This document shows, piece after piece, positions 34,542 to 44,131 of a DNA stretch of 64,000 nt (position 1 is its first letter; every line of letters starts with the position of its first letter). Below the pieces are notes generated by a model that searched no databases, was not told the DNA's origin, and was given only the letters and a program-made list of their open reading frames with translations. This DNA is from CALBPI01 sp039814545 (GTDB taxonomy: Bacteria; Pseudomonadota; Gammaproteobacteria; Steroidobacterales; Woeseiaceae): positions 7,100 to 71,099 of the forward strand of contig JBCCBB010000004.1 of NCBI GenBank assembly GCA_039814545.1, given 5' to 3'. Made by a program: the position numbers and the translations under genes.

Positions 34542-35297
34542 ATGTCGGATCGCGATACGCCAAGCCACCTGGTGCACGTGCCACAACACGTGGCCGTCAT
34601 CATGGACGGCAACGGTCGCTGGGCGCGACGGCGTGGTTTGCCCCGTCATCTGGGTCACCGCGCCGGTGTCAAGGCGGTGCGCGCGACCGTGCGTCGTTGC
34701 GGCGAGCTCGGCGTTGACTACCTGACCCTGTTCGCATTCTCGAGCGAAAACTGGTCGCGACCGCGCGACGAAGTCGTGGGCCTCATGAAGTTGTTCCTCG
34801 ACGCGCTGCAGCGAGAAGTTGCTGAGTTGCATGAGAACAAGGTCCGCCTGCGGTTCATTGGTGACCTGTCACGATTGTCGGACCGTCTGCGGCGCGGGAT
34901 GCAGGACGCCGAGCGGCTTACCCGGGATAACACGGGTCTGTCGCTGCAGGTCGCTGTCGGCTTTGGCGGACGGTGGGATATCGTCGAGGCGGCTCGCGAG
35001 CTGGCCGAACGCGCCCGATCGGGCACGCTCGATCCCGCGGAACTCAACGAGCAGCACGTCAGCGATAGCTTGTCGCTCTCGGGCTGCCCTGACCCTGATC
35101 TCATGATCCGCACGGGCGGTGAGCAGCGCATCAGCAATTTCTTACTCTGGCACGCGGCGTACGCCGAGCTGTTCTTTTGCGACACGCTGTGGCCCGATTT
35201 CGATACGGACGCGCTGGAACAGGCGCTGACGTGGTTCGGCAGTCGCGAGCGGCGCTTTGGCCGCGTGGAGACGCTTCCGAAAGAAGAGGCCAGTTGA
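34542..35297 (+). CDS. uppS: Undecaprenyl diphosphate synthase (cis-prenyltransferase)
   Basis: 251 residues. It adds eight isopentenyl units to farnesyl diphosphate to make the lipid carrier for peptidoglycan and O-antigen. The catalytic Asp22 lies in VIMDGNGRWARRRG, with FAFSSENWSRP, and DPDLMIRTGGEQRISNFLLW near the C-terminus. Its substrates require an isoprenoid supply, yet the usual neighbouring MEP gene dxr is absent here. It overlaps no gene; cdsA starts 1 bp after the stop. Confidence 0.97.
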   Translation: MSDRDTPSHLVHVPQHVAVIMDGNGRWARRRGLPRHLGHRAGVKAVRATVRRCGELGVDYLTLFAFSSENWSRPRDEVVGLMKLFLDALQREVAELHENKVRLRFIGDLSRLSDRLRRGMQDAERLTRDNTGLSLQVAVGFGGRWDIVEAARELAERARSGTLDPAELNEQHVSDSLSLSGCPDPDLMIRTGGEQRISNFLLWHAAYAELFFCDTLWPDFDTDALEQALTWFGSRERRFGRVETLPKEEAS

Positions 35298-35298
35298 C

Positions 35299-36111
35299 GT
35301 GCTGCGCGCTCGCTTCATCACCGCCGTTTGCGCGCTGGCGGCCATCTTCCTGGTGCTCTTCGTGCTGCCACCTGTCGTGGTCTCGCCGGTGATTCTTCTC
35401 GTCATCACGGGTGCGGCCTGGGAATGGTCCCGGCTTGCGGGGCTAGAGTCAGCGCTGCCGCGTGCCACTTACATCCTGGCTATCGCGGCCATGACGGCCG
35501 TGGCATCAATTACCTGGCCCAGCGCGACCTTCGGACCGCTGCTGGTTGCCGCAGGCATCTGGTGGTTGATCGCCTTTGTGCTTGTGGTGCGCTACCCCGT
35601 CAAGGTGCCTAGCGCCCTGGTCTTGCTCGGCGGACCGCTGACACTGGTACCGGCAGGGTTCGCGCTCATCGCGCTGACGCGCAACGACATGTTGTCCACG
35701 TTGGACGGCGCGAGCCTGTTGTTATTTGTGCTCGTGACAATATGGGGCGCCGATGTCGGTGCCTACTTCGCGGGCCGTGCTTTGGGCAAACGCAAACTCG
35801 CACCACACGTCAGCCCCAACAAGACCTGGGAGGGGGTGTTCGGCGGGCTCGCGCTTGTGGCCCTCATCGGCGTTGTCGGAGCGTGGATCACGGGGCTCGC
35901 GTGGTTCCGCCTCGTACCCCTGTGCATGGCCGTGGCGGCCATTTCGATCGTGGGTGACCTGACCGTGAGCCTGTTCAAGCGTGAGGCCGGAATTAAGGAC
36001 TCGGGCACCCTGTTCCCCGGGCACGGCGGCATACTGGACCGCATAGACAGCATCGCAGCGGGTACGCCGTTGTTCGTGGCGGGCATCTACCTCGGGCATG
36101 GACCATGGTAG
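35299..36111 (+). CDS. cdsA: Phosphatidate cytidylyltransferase
   Basis: 270 residues from a GTG start that follows AAGAAGAGG inside the end of uppS. A multi-spanning inner-membrane enzyme making CDP-diacylglycerol, the branch-point precursor of bacterial phospholipids. The CDS family signature is visible at the C-terminal end (SVFKREAGIKDSGTLFPGHG-like: SLFKREAGIKDSGTLFPGHG, then GILDRIDS). Several hydrophobic helices precede it. The frame extends 14 codons upstream, but those codons overlap uppS and encode no membrane segment. Confidence 0.95.
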   Translation: MLRARFITAVCALAAIFLVLFVLPPVVVSPVILLVITGAAWEWSRLAGLESALPRATYILAIAAMTAVASITWPSATFGPLLVAAGIWWLIAFVLVVRYPVKVPSALVLLGGPLTLVPAGFALIALTRNDMLSTLDGASLLLFVLVTIWGADVGAYFAGRALGKRKLAPHVSPNKTWEGVFGGLALVALIGVVGAWITGLAWFRLVPLCMAVAAISIVGDLTVSLFKREAGIKDSGTLFPGHGGILDRIDSIAAGTPLFVAGIYLGHGPW

Positions 36112-36250
36112 TCGCGGGCGCTGACTTAAGCCCACGGGGCCCCTCGTGTATCGTTTCTGACTGCATTGAGATGCCAGCGGCCCGGGAACGATGGGTGCCG
36201 GGCATGGTCTGTAACGTCGGTGACGTGCCGAGCGCGCGGAGGGGCCACGA
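36112..36250 (+). other. Short intergenic region where dxr normally lies
   Basis: Only 139 bp separate cdsA from rseP. In most gammaproteobacteria the dxr (ispC) gene of about 1.2 kb occupies this place. No dxr remnant is recognisable in any frame. The 3' end carries the rseP ribosome site GGAGGGG. The rest shows no clear promoter. Confidence 0.7.
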
Positions 36251-37624
36251 ATGACAGTACTAGGCTATGTGTTTGCGCTGATCCTGACGATCAGTCTGCT
36301 CGTTGCTGTGCACGAATTCGGGCATTTCATCGTGGCGCGCTGGTGCGGCATCAAGGTGCTGCGTTTTTCGATCGGTTTCGGAAAGCCCATCTGGCGCTAT
36401 CAGCGTGACCCCGACGACACCGAGTACTGCATCAGCGTGCTACCGCTGGGTGGTTACGTCAAAATGCTGGACGAGCGCGAGGGCAACGTCTCGGCGCGTG
36501 ATGCCGGTCGAAGTTTTAACGCTCAGCCTGTCTGGCAACGTATTGCCGTTCTACTCGCCGGACCCGCGTTCAATTTCATTTTTGCGATCGCCGCCTACTG
36601 GTTGATCCTCGTGCTCGGGACGATGGTCACACGGCCCGTGGTTGGCGAGGTCGCGCCGGGTTCGCCGGCCGACGTCGCAGGCCTTCAGTACGGCGATGTT
36701 ATCGCGTCCGTTGGCGGCCGTTCGATCGAGAGCTGGCAGGGCGGCCTGCAGGTGCTCGTTGACGAACTGGTCGACGATGCTCAGATCCCGCTGACGATCG
36801 ACCGTGAAGGTGAGGCCAGCTTTGACACCATGCTCGTGGCCAGCGCCGAAACGGCGCGCTTGAGCGAGCCCGGCAAATTGTTCGAGGGTCTCGGGTTCGG
36901 GGTCTGGTCGCCGCGCCCGATTATTGGTGAAGTGACCCCCGATACGCCGGCCGCAGCGGCCGGAATCCAGACGGGCGATCGCGTCCTCACGGTAGACGGA
37001 GAAGCGGTGACGACCTGGAATCAGGTGGTACAACGCATTCGCGCCGCGGGCGAGTCGTCGCTTCAGATCAGCCTGGAGCGCGGCGATCAGGTCGTCGATG
37101 TGTCGGTGACACCGCGCCTCGTCGACACCGAAGAGGGTCGCGTGGCCAGGATCGGTGCTGCCAATTTTGTGGGCCCGGATTCCCAGCCAAAAAACCTCTA
37201 CGTCGAGAAGCGCCTCGGTGCGGTCGACGCCTTTCCTGCTGCGGTTGTAAAGACGGGTGAGCTAACGATGTTCACCCTCGAGATGTTCGGCCGCATGATC
37301 ACTGGCTCCGTGTCGACCAAAAACATCTCGGGCCCGATAAACATCGCCGAGTACGCCGGCTTCACCTTGAGCCGCGGATTCGTCGACTTTCTGGATTTTC
37401 TGGCGCTGGTCAGCGTCAGCCTGGGTGTCCTTAATCTGCTGCCCGTGCCGATGCTCGACGGTGGACAGATTGTCTATCAGTCCGTTGAGGGCATCACGGG
37501 ACGCCCGCTCTCCGAGCGTCTGCAAATGCTCGGCCACCAGGTCGGCCTGTTCCTACTTGTCGGGGTCATGAGCCTCGCCTTCTACAACGATATCGCCCGC
37601 GTCGTCGAACGTTTTCTGAGCTGA
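36251..37624 (+). CDS. rseP: RIP metalloprotease RseP (site-2 protease)
   Basis: 457 residues, inner-membrane zinc protease that cleaves RseA within the membrane to release sigma E, and clears signal peptides. The active site HEFGH starts at His21, and the second metal-ligand motif is in LNLLPVPMLDGG. Two tandem PDZ domains (about 130-200 and 220-295) lie in the periplasm between membrane segments. It is followed after 11 bp by bamA, the usual envelope-stress neighbourhood. Confidence 0.96.
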   Translation: MTVLGYVFALILTISLLVAVHEFGHFIVARWCGIKVLRFSIGFGKPIWRYQRDPDDTEYCISVLPLGGYVKMLDEREGNVSARDAGRSFNAQPVWQRIAVLLAGPAFNFIFAIAAYWLILVLGTMVTRPVVGEVAPGSPADVAGLQYGDVIASVGGRSIESWQGGLQVLVDELVDDAQIPLTIDREGEASFDTMLVASAETARLSEPGKLFEGLGFGVWSPRPIIGEVTPDTPAAAAGIQTGDRVLTVDGEAVTTWNQVVQRIRAAGESSLQISLERGDQVVDVSVTPRLVDTEEGRVARIGAANFVGPDSQPKNLYVEKRLGAVDAFPAAVVKTGELTMFTLEMFGRMITGSVSTKNISGPINIAEYAGFTLSRGFVDFLDFLALVSVSLGVLNLLPVPMLDGGQIVYQSVEGITGRPLSERLQMLGHQVGLFLLVGVMSLAFYNDIARVVERFLS

Positions 37625-37635
37625 TCGCCATAACC

Positions 37636-40104
37636 ATGCACACCGAATCCCGAGCCGTTATTCCGGCCCATCGTTTCGCTGGCCTACGCCACCGCCTGCT
37701 GTGGCTCCTGGCGCCGGTCCTGATGCTTGTAGCCACCACGGCGGACGCCTTCGAAGCATTCGAAGTGCGGAATTTTCGTGTGGAGGGGCTGCAGCGCATT
37801 GCGGAAGGTACCGTGTACAACTACCTGCCCGTAAACATTGGCGACGTGGTCGATGAGGTTCGAGCCCGCGAGGCCATTCGCGCTTTGTACAGCGGCGGTG
37901 ACGGCCTTTTCGACACCGTGGAATTGCGCCGCGATGGCAACACGCTCGTTATTGTCGTCGCGGAGCGCCCGTCGATTGAGAGCTTCTCGATTGAGGGCAA
38001 TAAGGACATCAAGACTGAAGACCTCATGGACTCGCTGCGCTCCGTGGGTCTCGCGCGCGGCAAGACCTTTGACCGCTCGGTGCTCGACGAGGTCACCCAG
38101 TTCCTCGTCGACCAGTACTACAGCCGTGGCAAGTACGGCGTCGCTGTCGAGGCCGACGTCGAGGAACGCCCGAACAACGCGGTCGCCATCAACATTGATG
38201 TGAACGAGGGCGAGCGCGCGCGCATTCGTCAGATCAACGTGATCGGCAACACCATCTTCAACGACGAAGAGCTCGTTGGTCAGTTTGAGCTCAAGACGCC
38301 CAATTGGTTGTCGTGGCTGCGCCAGGACGACCGTTACTCACGCGAAGCGCTAACCGGTGACCTGGAGACGCTGTCGAGCTACTACCTCGATCGCGGCTAT
38401 GCCGACTTCCGCGTGACCTCGACGCAGGTCGCAATCTCGCCGGACCGAAAGGACGTATTCATCACGGTCAATGTGTCCGAAGGCGACGTCTACAAAATTA
38501 ACGACATCAAGATTGCCGGCAAGCTCGTGGTTGAGGAAGAGCTGCTCATGCAGCTGGTGCTCACCAAGCCGGGTGACATCTTCAACCAGCGCATGCTGAC
38601 TCAGACGACGGAGCTCATGACGCTGCGACTTGGCGCAGATGGCTACGCGGATGCCGAAATCGAATTTGCGCCCGAGCTCGATCGCGACGGCAAGACCGTC
38701 GACGTCACGATCTTCGTCGAACCCAACAACCGCATCTACGTTCGCAACATCAACTTTGACGGCATCGACCAGGTCAACGACGAAGTGCTACGCCGCGAGG
38801 TGCGCCAGATGGAAGGCGCCTACCTCTCGAACCAGCTGCTGGACCGTTCGAAGATCCGCCTGCAACGTTTGCCTTACCTTGAGACGGTCGATTTCGACAC
38901 CGTGCCGGTGCCGGGCGTCAATGACCAGGTCGATATCGTGTTCGACATCGAGTACGGCCTGCCGGGTCAGTTTGGTGGTGGTTTGGGTTACTCAGAAACT
39001 CAGAAGCTGCTGCTCAACGGTAACTTCACGCACACAAACTTCATGGGCACGGGCAACCGTGTCAGTGCCGATATCAATTCCAGCCGGTTCCAGAATCTCT
39101 ACAGCCTGTCCTACACAGATCCTTACGTGACGATGGACGGCGTGCGCCGCACCGTGTCGTTGTCGTACCGGGATTTTGAGCAGTTCAATGACTCTTCGTC
39201 CGATCTTTCGACGGAGACCCTGACGGCGGCATTGGAGTACAGCTATCCGCTGTCGGAATTCCAGAGCGTTAGCCTGGGCGTGGCGCTGCAGCGTGCGCGA
39301 CTGGTCGCGTCGGAGAGTGACCAGGGACAGTTCTCGACGCAGCAGGCCATTGACTGGATCAGGCAGAACGGTGACGCGAACATCACAGAGATCGAGGACC
39401 CATTCTTCGGCAACCTGACCGTGTACACGAGCGAATTCGATACCTACGAGCTCATCGCGGGCTGGGGCTTTGACAGCCGCAACCGAGCGCTCTTCGCGGA
39501 CAGGGGCTCGCGCCACCGCCTGTCGTTTGCTTACGCGGTCCCGGGTTCAGATGTTGAGTACTGGACCTTCCGTTACGACGGGGTCAAGCTCGTGCCGCTT
39601 TGGGGCCAGTGGACGCTGTCTTTCTCCGCGGATCTCGCGTTTGGTGAAGGTCTCGGAGCCACAACGGCATTGCCGCCCTACAAGCTGTTCCGTACGGGCG
39701 GCCCAGGATCTGTGCGCGGCTTCCGCGAGTTTGACCTGGGTCCGCGTGACAGTTTTGGGCGCCCTTATGGCGGCAACGTGCTCGTGACCGGCCAGGCTGA
39801 GTTGTTCCTGCCGATGCCTGAGCGCTTCCGTGGACGCGGTCGCGCCGCCCTGTTTTACGACGTCGGCAACGTGTTCAGTAACGGGGAAATTCAGTTTACG
39901 GACCGCCTCGGTGCGGACCTGATCGACTACAGTTTCGATGCAGATCAGCTCAAGCAATCGGTCGGCGTGGCCGTCGAATGGCTCGCGCCGCTCGGTCTGT
40001 TCCGTTTCAGCTACGCGTACCCGCTCAACGAGTTTGGCGGCAACGACCGCATTTTCGGCGACGACGTGGAGCGCTTTCAGTTTACAATTGGACAAGCTTT
40101 CTGA
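37636..40104 (+). CDS. bamA: Outer membrane protein assembly factor BamA
   Basis: 822 residues. The central subunit of the BAM complex that inserts beta-barrels into the outer membrane. The signal segment (LLWLLAPVLMLVATTADA) has a long N-region of about 20 residues. Five POTRA domains (about 40-440) precede the barrel. The barrel has the conserved loop-6 motif VRGF at residue 693 and the C-terminal aromatic signature ending in GQAF. No strong Shine-Dalgarno is visible. skp follows after 13 bp. Confidence 0.97.
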   Translation: MHTESRAVIPAHRFAGLRHRLLWLLAPVLMLVATTADAFEAFEVRNFRVEGLQRIAEGTVYNYLPVNIGDVVDEVRAREAIRALYSGGDGLFDTVELRRDGNTLVIVVAERPSIESFSIEGNKDIKTEDLMDSLRSVGLARGKTFDRSVLDEVTQFLVDQYYSRGKYGVAVEADVEERPNNAVAINIDVNEGERARIRQINVIGNTIFNDEELVGQFELKTPNWLSWLRQDDRYSREALTGDLETLSSYYLDRGYADFRVTSTQVAISPDRKDVFITVNVSEGDVYKINDIKIAGKLVVEEELLMQLVLTKPGDIFNQRMLTQTTELMTLRLGADGYADAEIEFAPELDRDGKTVDVTIFVEPNNRIYVRNINFDGIDQVNDEVLRREVRQMEGAYLSNQLLDRSKIRLQRLPYLETVDFDTVPVPGVNDQVDIVFDIEYGLPGQFGGGLGYSETQKLLLNGNFTHTNFMGTGNRVSADINSSRFQNLYSLSYTDPYVTMDGVRRTVSLSYRDFEQFNDSSSDLSTETLTAALEYSYPLSEFQSVSLGVALQRARLVASESDQGQFSTQQAIDWIRQNGDANITEIEDPFFGNLTVYTSEFDTYELIAGWGFDSRNRALFADRGSRHRLSFAYAVPGSDVEYWTFRYDGVKLVPLWGQWTLSFSADLAFGEGLGATTALPPYKLFRTGGPGSVRGFREFDLGPRDSFGRPYGGNVLVTGQAELFLPMPERFRGRGRAALFYDVGNVFSNGEIQFTDRLGADLIDYSFDADQLKQSVGVAVEWLAPLGLFRFSYAYPLNEFGGNDRIFGDDVERFQFTIGQAF

Positions 40105-40117
40105 GGGAAATCACACC

Positions 40118-40663
40118 ATGTTCGACCTGACTCATCGCACCCGGCTTCTGTTTGCAGCGCTGCTGCTGGCAGCGCTCGGTGTATCGCCCGTGGCGTCGGC
40201 GCAGGAACTCAAGATAGGCGTCGTCAACGTACAGGCGTTGTTGCAGCAGGCGCCGCAGACCAAGGCCTCGCTCGAAGCCCTGCAGGAGGAGTTCGCACCG
40301 CGGGAGCGCACGGTACTCGCCAAGCAGAAAGAGCTCGAAGAACTTAGCGAGAAAGCACAACGCGACCTCGCGGTGATGGGCGAAGAAGAACGCCGCAGCA
40401 TGGAGCGCCAGCTGCGCGACGGCCGCCGCGACCTCGAGCGCCTGCAGGCGGAGTTCGTTGAGGAGAGCAACCTGCGCCGCAATGAAGAGCTGGCCAAGCT
40501 CCAGCGCGTTTTGTTGCAGCAGGTGGACACCTACGCACGTGAGAATGGCTACGACATCATTTTCGGTGACGGTGTCATCTTCGCGAGCGGACGCACCAAT
40601 ATCACGCGCGCTGTACTCGACAAGCTCACGTCTGACTTTGAGACCGCGGCTGGCGGCGACTGA
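40118..40663 (+). CDS. skp: Periplasmic chaperone Skp/OmpH
   Basis: 181 residues. The signal peptide RLLFAALLLAALGVSPVASA is cleaved near residue 28, then the mature start QELKIGVVNVQALLQQAPQT is typical of Skp. Two long alpha-helical arms (about 55-135) are rich in Glu, Arg and Lys and form the tentacles that hold unfolded outer-membrane proteins. The C-terminal strand YDIIFGDGVIFAS completes the trimer body. Ribosome site GAGGGA. It delivers clients to BamA, encoded just upstream. Confidence 0.95.
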   Translation: MFDLTHRTRLLFAALLLAALGVSPVASAQELKIGVVNVQALLQQAPQTKASLEALQEEFAPRERTVLAKQKELEELSEKAQRDLAVMGEEERRSMERQLRDGRRDLERLQAEFVEESNLRRNEELAKLQRVLLQQVDTYARENGYDIIFGDGVIFASGRTNITRAVLDKLTSDFETAAGGD

Positions 40664-40676
40664 TTCCGGCCCTGCC

Positions 40677-41711
40677 GTGACCGAGCTGTGTGTCGGTGAT
40701 CTCGCGGTGCAGTTTGGCTGCGAGGTTCAGGGCGATCCAGCGACCCGGGTCTCCCGCGTCGCCACCCTTGCGAACGCCGATGCGGCGTCGCTCGCGTTTC
40801 TCGCCAATCCGAGCTATCGGCAGCAGCTCGCGTCGACGGCGGCCGCCGCCGTCGTAGTCGCTGAAGCGGACGCCGATGCGGTGCCGTCCACAGCGATTAT
40901 CGCGACCGACCCTTACCTCACGTATGCCCGCATGGCCGGGGTCTTGTACCCCGCCGCAGCGGCGCAACCCGGGATTGGGCCTGGTGCGCAGGTCGACGCC
41001 ACGGCGAGTGTCGATCCCAGCGCCGAAATTGGCCCCAATGCTGTCATTGGTGCGGGGTCTGTCATCGCTGCGCACGTGGTGATCGGAGCCGGGACGGTGG
41101 TCGGTCGTCATTCGAAGATTGGCGAGGCCACGCGGCTCGCGCCCAACGTCACCATCATGGATGACGTTGTTATGGGTGTGCGCTGTGTCGTGCACTCGGG
41201 CGCGGTCATTGGCAGCGACGGCTTCGGAATTGCCCGCGGCCCGGCCGGTTGGGAGCGCGTTCCGCAGGTCGGAGGCGTGATCATCGGCGACGACGTCGAC
41301 GTGGGCGCTTCGACGAGCATCGACCGGGGCGCCATCGAGCCCACGTGCATCGGCAACGGCGTCAAGCTCGATAACCAGATCCAGATCGGCCACAACACGG
41401 TCATTGGTGAGCACACCGTGATGGCCGGCATGGTGGGCATTGCCGGTTCCACGACCATTGGCGCCAATTGCGCCTTCGGTGGCAATAGCGGCACCACGGG
41501 GCACCTCAGCATCGCAGATGGCGTTATCATTACGGCGCGCTGTACGGTCACGGGCGACATCGACGCGCCCGGCACCTTCGGTGGAGTATTCCCTCACGAG
41601 GACATCCGCTCGCACCAGCGCAACGTGGCCCGCTACCGCCAGCTCGATAAGCTTGCGCGCCGTTTGTCGGCGCTCGAGAAGCGCCTGAAGCACAACGAGA
41701 ACACAGAATGA
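40677..41711 (+). CDS. lpxD: UDP-3-O-(3-hydroxyacyl)glucosamine N-acyltransferase
   Basis: 344 residues from a GTG start 13 bp after skp. The third enzyme of lipid A synthesis, adding the N-linked hydroxyacyl chain. The N-terminal uridine-binding domain (to about 100) is followed by left-handed beta-helix hexapeptide repeats. The catalytic His239 is in QIQIGHNTVIGEH, the same number as in E. coli. A C-terminal helix (KLARRLSALEKRLK) closes the protein. It overlaps fabZ by 4 bp. Confidence 0.95.
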   Translation: MTELCVGDLAVQFGCEVQGDPATRVSRVATLANADAASLAFLANPSYRQQLASTAAAAVVVAEADADAVPSTAIIATDPYLTYARMAGVLYPAAAAQPGIGPGAQVDATASVDPSAEIGPNAVIGAGSVIAAHVVIGAGTVVGRHSKIGEATRLAPNVTIMDDVVMGVRCVVHSGAVIGSDGFGIARGPAGWERVPQVGGVIIGDDVDVGASTSIDRGAIEPTCIGNGVKLDNQIQIGHNTVIGEHTVMAGMVGIAGSTTIGANCAFGGNSGTTGHLSIADGVIITARCTVTGDIDAPGTFGGVFPHEDIRSHQRNVARYRQLDKLARRLSALEKRLKHNENTE

Positions 41712-42169
41712 GCGAGATCAATTTCGCCGACCAGCTCGACATTCGAAAGATCATGTCGCTGATCCCGCACCGCTACCCGTTTTTGCTCATCGACCGCGTA
41801 TTGTCGTGCGAGCCCGGCGAGTCGGTTGTGGCCCTCAAGAACGTCACGTTCAATGAGCCTTTCTTCCAGGGGCACTTCCCAGGCCGGCCCGTCATGCCCG
41901 GCGTACTCATTATTGAGGCGCTCGCGCAGGCAACCGGCATCCTGGCATTCGCCACGGTCGGCGAGGGTCCCGGCGAGGGACGCCTCTATTACTTCGTGGG
42001 TATTGACAAGGCGCGCTTCCGCCAGCCCGTCGAGCCCGGTGATCAACTTCGCCTGGAGGCGAAACTGATCCGGCGCATTCGCTCCGTGTGGCGGTTTGAG
42101 GCCACGGCCTGGGTTGGCGACACCAAAGTCGCCTCGGCCGAGCTCATGTGCGCACCCGGCGAGGCCTGA
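41708..42169 (+). CDS. fabZ: 3-hydroxyacyl-[acyl-carrier-protein] dehydratase FabZ
   Basis: 153 residues, hot-dog fold. It dehydrates 3-hydroxyacyl-ACP in fatty acid elongation and competes with lipid A enzymes for hydroxymyristoyl-ACP, hence its place between lpxD and lpxA. Conserved IPHRYPFLLIDR, the catalytic His in FFQGHFPGRP, and the catalytic Glu in PGVLIIEALAQ. Its ATG overlaps the lpxD stop (ATGA), indicating translational coupling. Confidence 0.97.
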   Translation: MSEINFADQLDIRKIMSLIPHRYPFLLIDRVLSCEPGESVVALKNVTFNEPFFQGHFPGRPVMPGVLIIEALAQATGILAFATVGEGPGEGRLYYFVGIDKARFRQPVEPGDQLRLEAKLIRRIRSVWRFEATAWVGDTKVASAELMCAPGEA

Positions 42170-42172
42170 TCC

Positions 42173-42949
42173 GTGACAGGCATTCACCCGACGGCGATCG
42201 TCGACGACAGCGCCGTCATTGCCCATGACGCTACGATCGGGCCTTACGCGATTATCGGCGCCGACGTCACGATCGGTTCGGGCACCTTGGTTGATGCCCA
42301 TGTCGTCGTGCGTGGCCCCACCGAGATCGGGCGTGACAACCGCCTCTATCCGTTTTCTTCGATCGGCGACGATCCGCAGGACAAAAAATACGCTGACGAG
42401 CCCACGAAGCTCATCATCGGTGACCGCAATACCATCCGCGAGTACTGCACGATCAACCGCGGCACCGTGCAGGATGAGGGCGTTACGCGTATCGGCAACG
42501 ACAACTGGATCATGTCCTACGTGCACATCGCCCACGACTGCATCGTTGGTGACCACTGCATCCTGGCCAACAACGCGACGCTCGCCGGTCACGTCAAGCT
42601 GGGCGACTGGGTGATCATGGGTGGCTACGCGGGTATCCACCAGTTTTGCCAGATTGGCGCACATGCCTTCCTCGGGATGTACGCGGCCATCGGCAAGGAC
42701 GTACCCGCCTATGTCATGGTCATGGGCAGCCCAGCTGCGGCCCGGGGCATCAATGCCGAGGGTCTCAAGCGGCGCGAATTCACGTCCGAGCAGATCCGTA
42801 ACATCAAGACGGCCTACAAGATCGTGTATCGCGAAGGCCTGCGGCTCGAAGAGGCCGTGGAAAAGCTGCGTACGCTGGCGCCCGAGCAGGCCGAAATTCT
42901 ACCCATGCTTGAGTCGATTGAGCGTTCGGAGCGCAGCATTGTTCGCTGA
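42173..42949 (+). CDS. lpxA: UDP-N-acetylglucosamine O-acyltransferase
   Basis: 258 residues, GTG start 3 bp after fabZ. It catalyses the first step of lipid A synthesis by adding the 3-O-hydroxyacyl chain. Hexapeptide repeats begin at once (IHPTAIVDDSAVIAHDATIG). The catalytic His is His121 in HIAHDCIVGDHC (His125 in E. coli). The C-terminal helical domain includes LKRREFTSEQIRNIKTAYK. The length is close to the family norm of 262. Confidence 0.96.
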   Translation: MTGIHPTAIVDDSAVIAHDATIGPYAIIGADVTIGSGTLVDAHVVVRGPTEIGRDNRLYPFSSIGDDPQDKKYADEPTKLIIGDRNTIREYCTINRGTVQDEGVTRIGNDNWIMSYVHIAHDCIVGDHCILANNATLAGHVKLGDWVIMGGYAGIHQFCQIGAHAFLGMYAAIGKDVPAYVMVMGSPAAARGINAEGLKRREFTSEQIRNIKTAYKIVYREGLRLEEAVEKLRTLAPEQAEILPMLESIERSERSIVR

Positions 42950-42988
42950 GCTCGGCGGGACCGGGACGCCTGTCACGGCGCGCTGACC

Positions 42989-44131
42989 GTGCGCGTCGGT
43001 CTCGTTGCGGGCGAAGTGTCAGGCGATCTGCTCGGCGGCGGTCTGATTGAAGCCATCCGTGCACGCCACCCAGACGCACAGTTCGAGGGTGTCGGTGGCG
43101 ATACGATGCGCGCGGCCGGCATGGACTGCTGGTACGACGCCGAGGCGCTGGCCGTCATGGGACTGACTGAGGTGTTGGCCCACTTGCCGCGTCTGTTGCG
43201 GCTGCGCCGGGATCTGGTCCGTCGCTGGACGGCACAGCCGCCCGATGTGTTGGTCGGGATCGACGCGCCCGATTTCAACCTGGGACTTGAACTCAAGTTA
43301 CGGCGCCGCGGCGTACGCACGGTGCACTACGTGAGCCCGTCCGTCTGGGCCTGGCGCCAGCGCCGCGTGCGCAAGGTGCGGCGCGCCTGCGACCGGGTGT
43401 TGTGTCTGTTGCCGTTCGAACCGGCGTTCTACGCCGACCATGGCGTACCGGCGGACTTTGTCGGGCACCCCCTGGCTCAGCGCATTTCGCCCGAGTCCGA
43501 TACGACTGCGGCCAGGGCTGCGTTGTCGATCGCGGGGGACGGCCCCGTTCTGGCCGTCCTGCCGGGCAGTCGGCTCGGTGAGATTGGCCGACTCGGCGCG
43601 GATTTTGCGGCCGCGGCCCAGCAATTCAGCGCCGCTCACCCGGGCGCAACGGTGCTGGTGCCGTTGGCGACCGAGGCTGGTGCGGACGTCTTCCGTGCGC
43701 TTGTCGCCGACCTGGGCATTGGTGATACATTCAGGATCAGCGTCGGCGACTCGCGGGCCTGCATGGCGGCCTGTGACCTGTTACTCATGGCCTCGGGTAC
43801 CGCAACACTTGAAGGCCTGCTGCACGGTCGCCCCATGGTGGTGGCGTACCGGCTCGCCGCCTCGACCCACCGCATCGTGACGGCCCTGAACCTCGTGAAA
43901 CTCAAACACTTCTCACTGCCGAACCTGCTCACACCCGAGCCGCTCGTCACGGAGGTGTTGCAGGACGACGTCACGCCCGAACGCCTCGCCAATGAATTGA
44001 GCGCACTGGTGGCGTCACCCGAACGTGCATCGGCAATGCGTGACGCGTTTCACGAGGTGCACACGGTGCTCGCGCGCAACGCGGATGAACGTGCTGCCGA
44101 GCTCGTGCTGGCGACGGCCAAACCCGGATGA
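42989..44131 (+). CDS. lpxB: Lipid-A-disaccharide synthase
   Basis: 380 residues, GTG start. A GT-B glycosyltransferase that condenses UDP-2,3-diacylglucosamine and lipid X. The N-terminal VGLVAGEVSGDLLGGGL and GVGGDTMRAAG are typical, as are IDAPDFNLGLELKLRR and HYVSPSVWAWRQRRV. The nucleotide-binding half has LPGSRLGEI and LMASGTATLEGLL. It overlaps rnhB by 4 bp. The 39 bp gap after lpxA is the largest within the lpx set. Confidence 0.96.
   Translation: MRVGLVAGEVSGDLLGGGLIEAIRARHPDAQFEGVGGDTMRAAGMDCWYDAEALAVMGLTEVLAHLPRLLRLRRDLVRRWTAQPPDVLVGIDAPDFNLGLELKLRRRGVRTVHYVSPSVWAWRQRRVRKVRRACDRVLCLLPFEPAFYADHGVPADFVGHPLAQRISPESDTTAARAALSIAGDGPVLAVLPGSRLGEIGRLGADFAAAAQQFSAAHPGATVLVPLATEAGADVFRALVADLGIGDTFRISVGDSRACMAACDLLLMASGTATLEGLLHGRPMVVAYRLAASTHRIVTALNLVKLKHFSLPNLLTPEPLVTEVLQDDVTPERLANELSALVASPERASAMRDAFHEVHTVLARNADERAAELVLATAKPG

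Noticed and set aside
36112..36250. Degenerate dxr pseudogene
   Set aside because: 139 bp is far too short, and no dxr-like peptide was seen in any frame.
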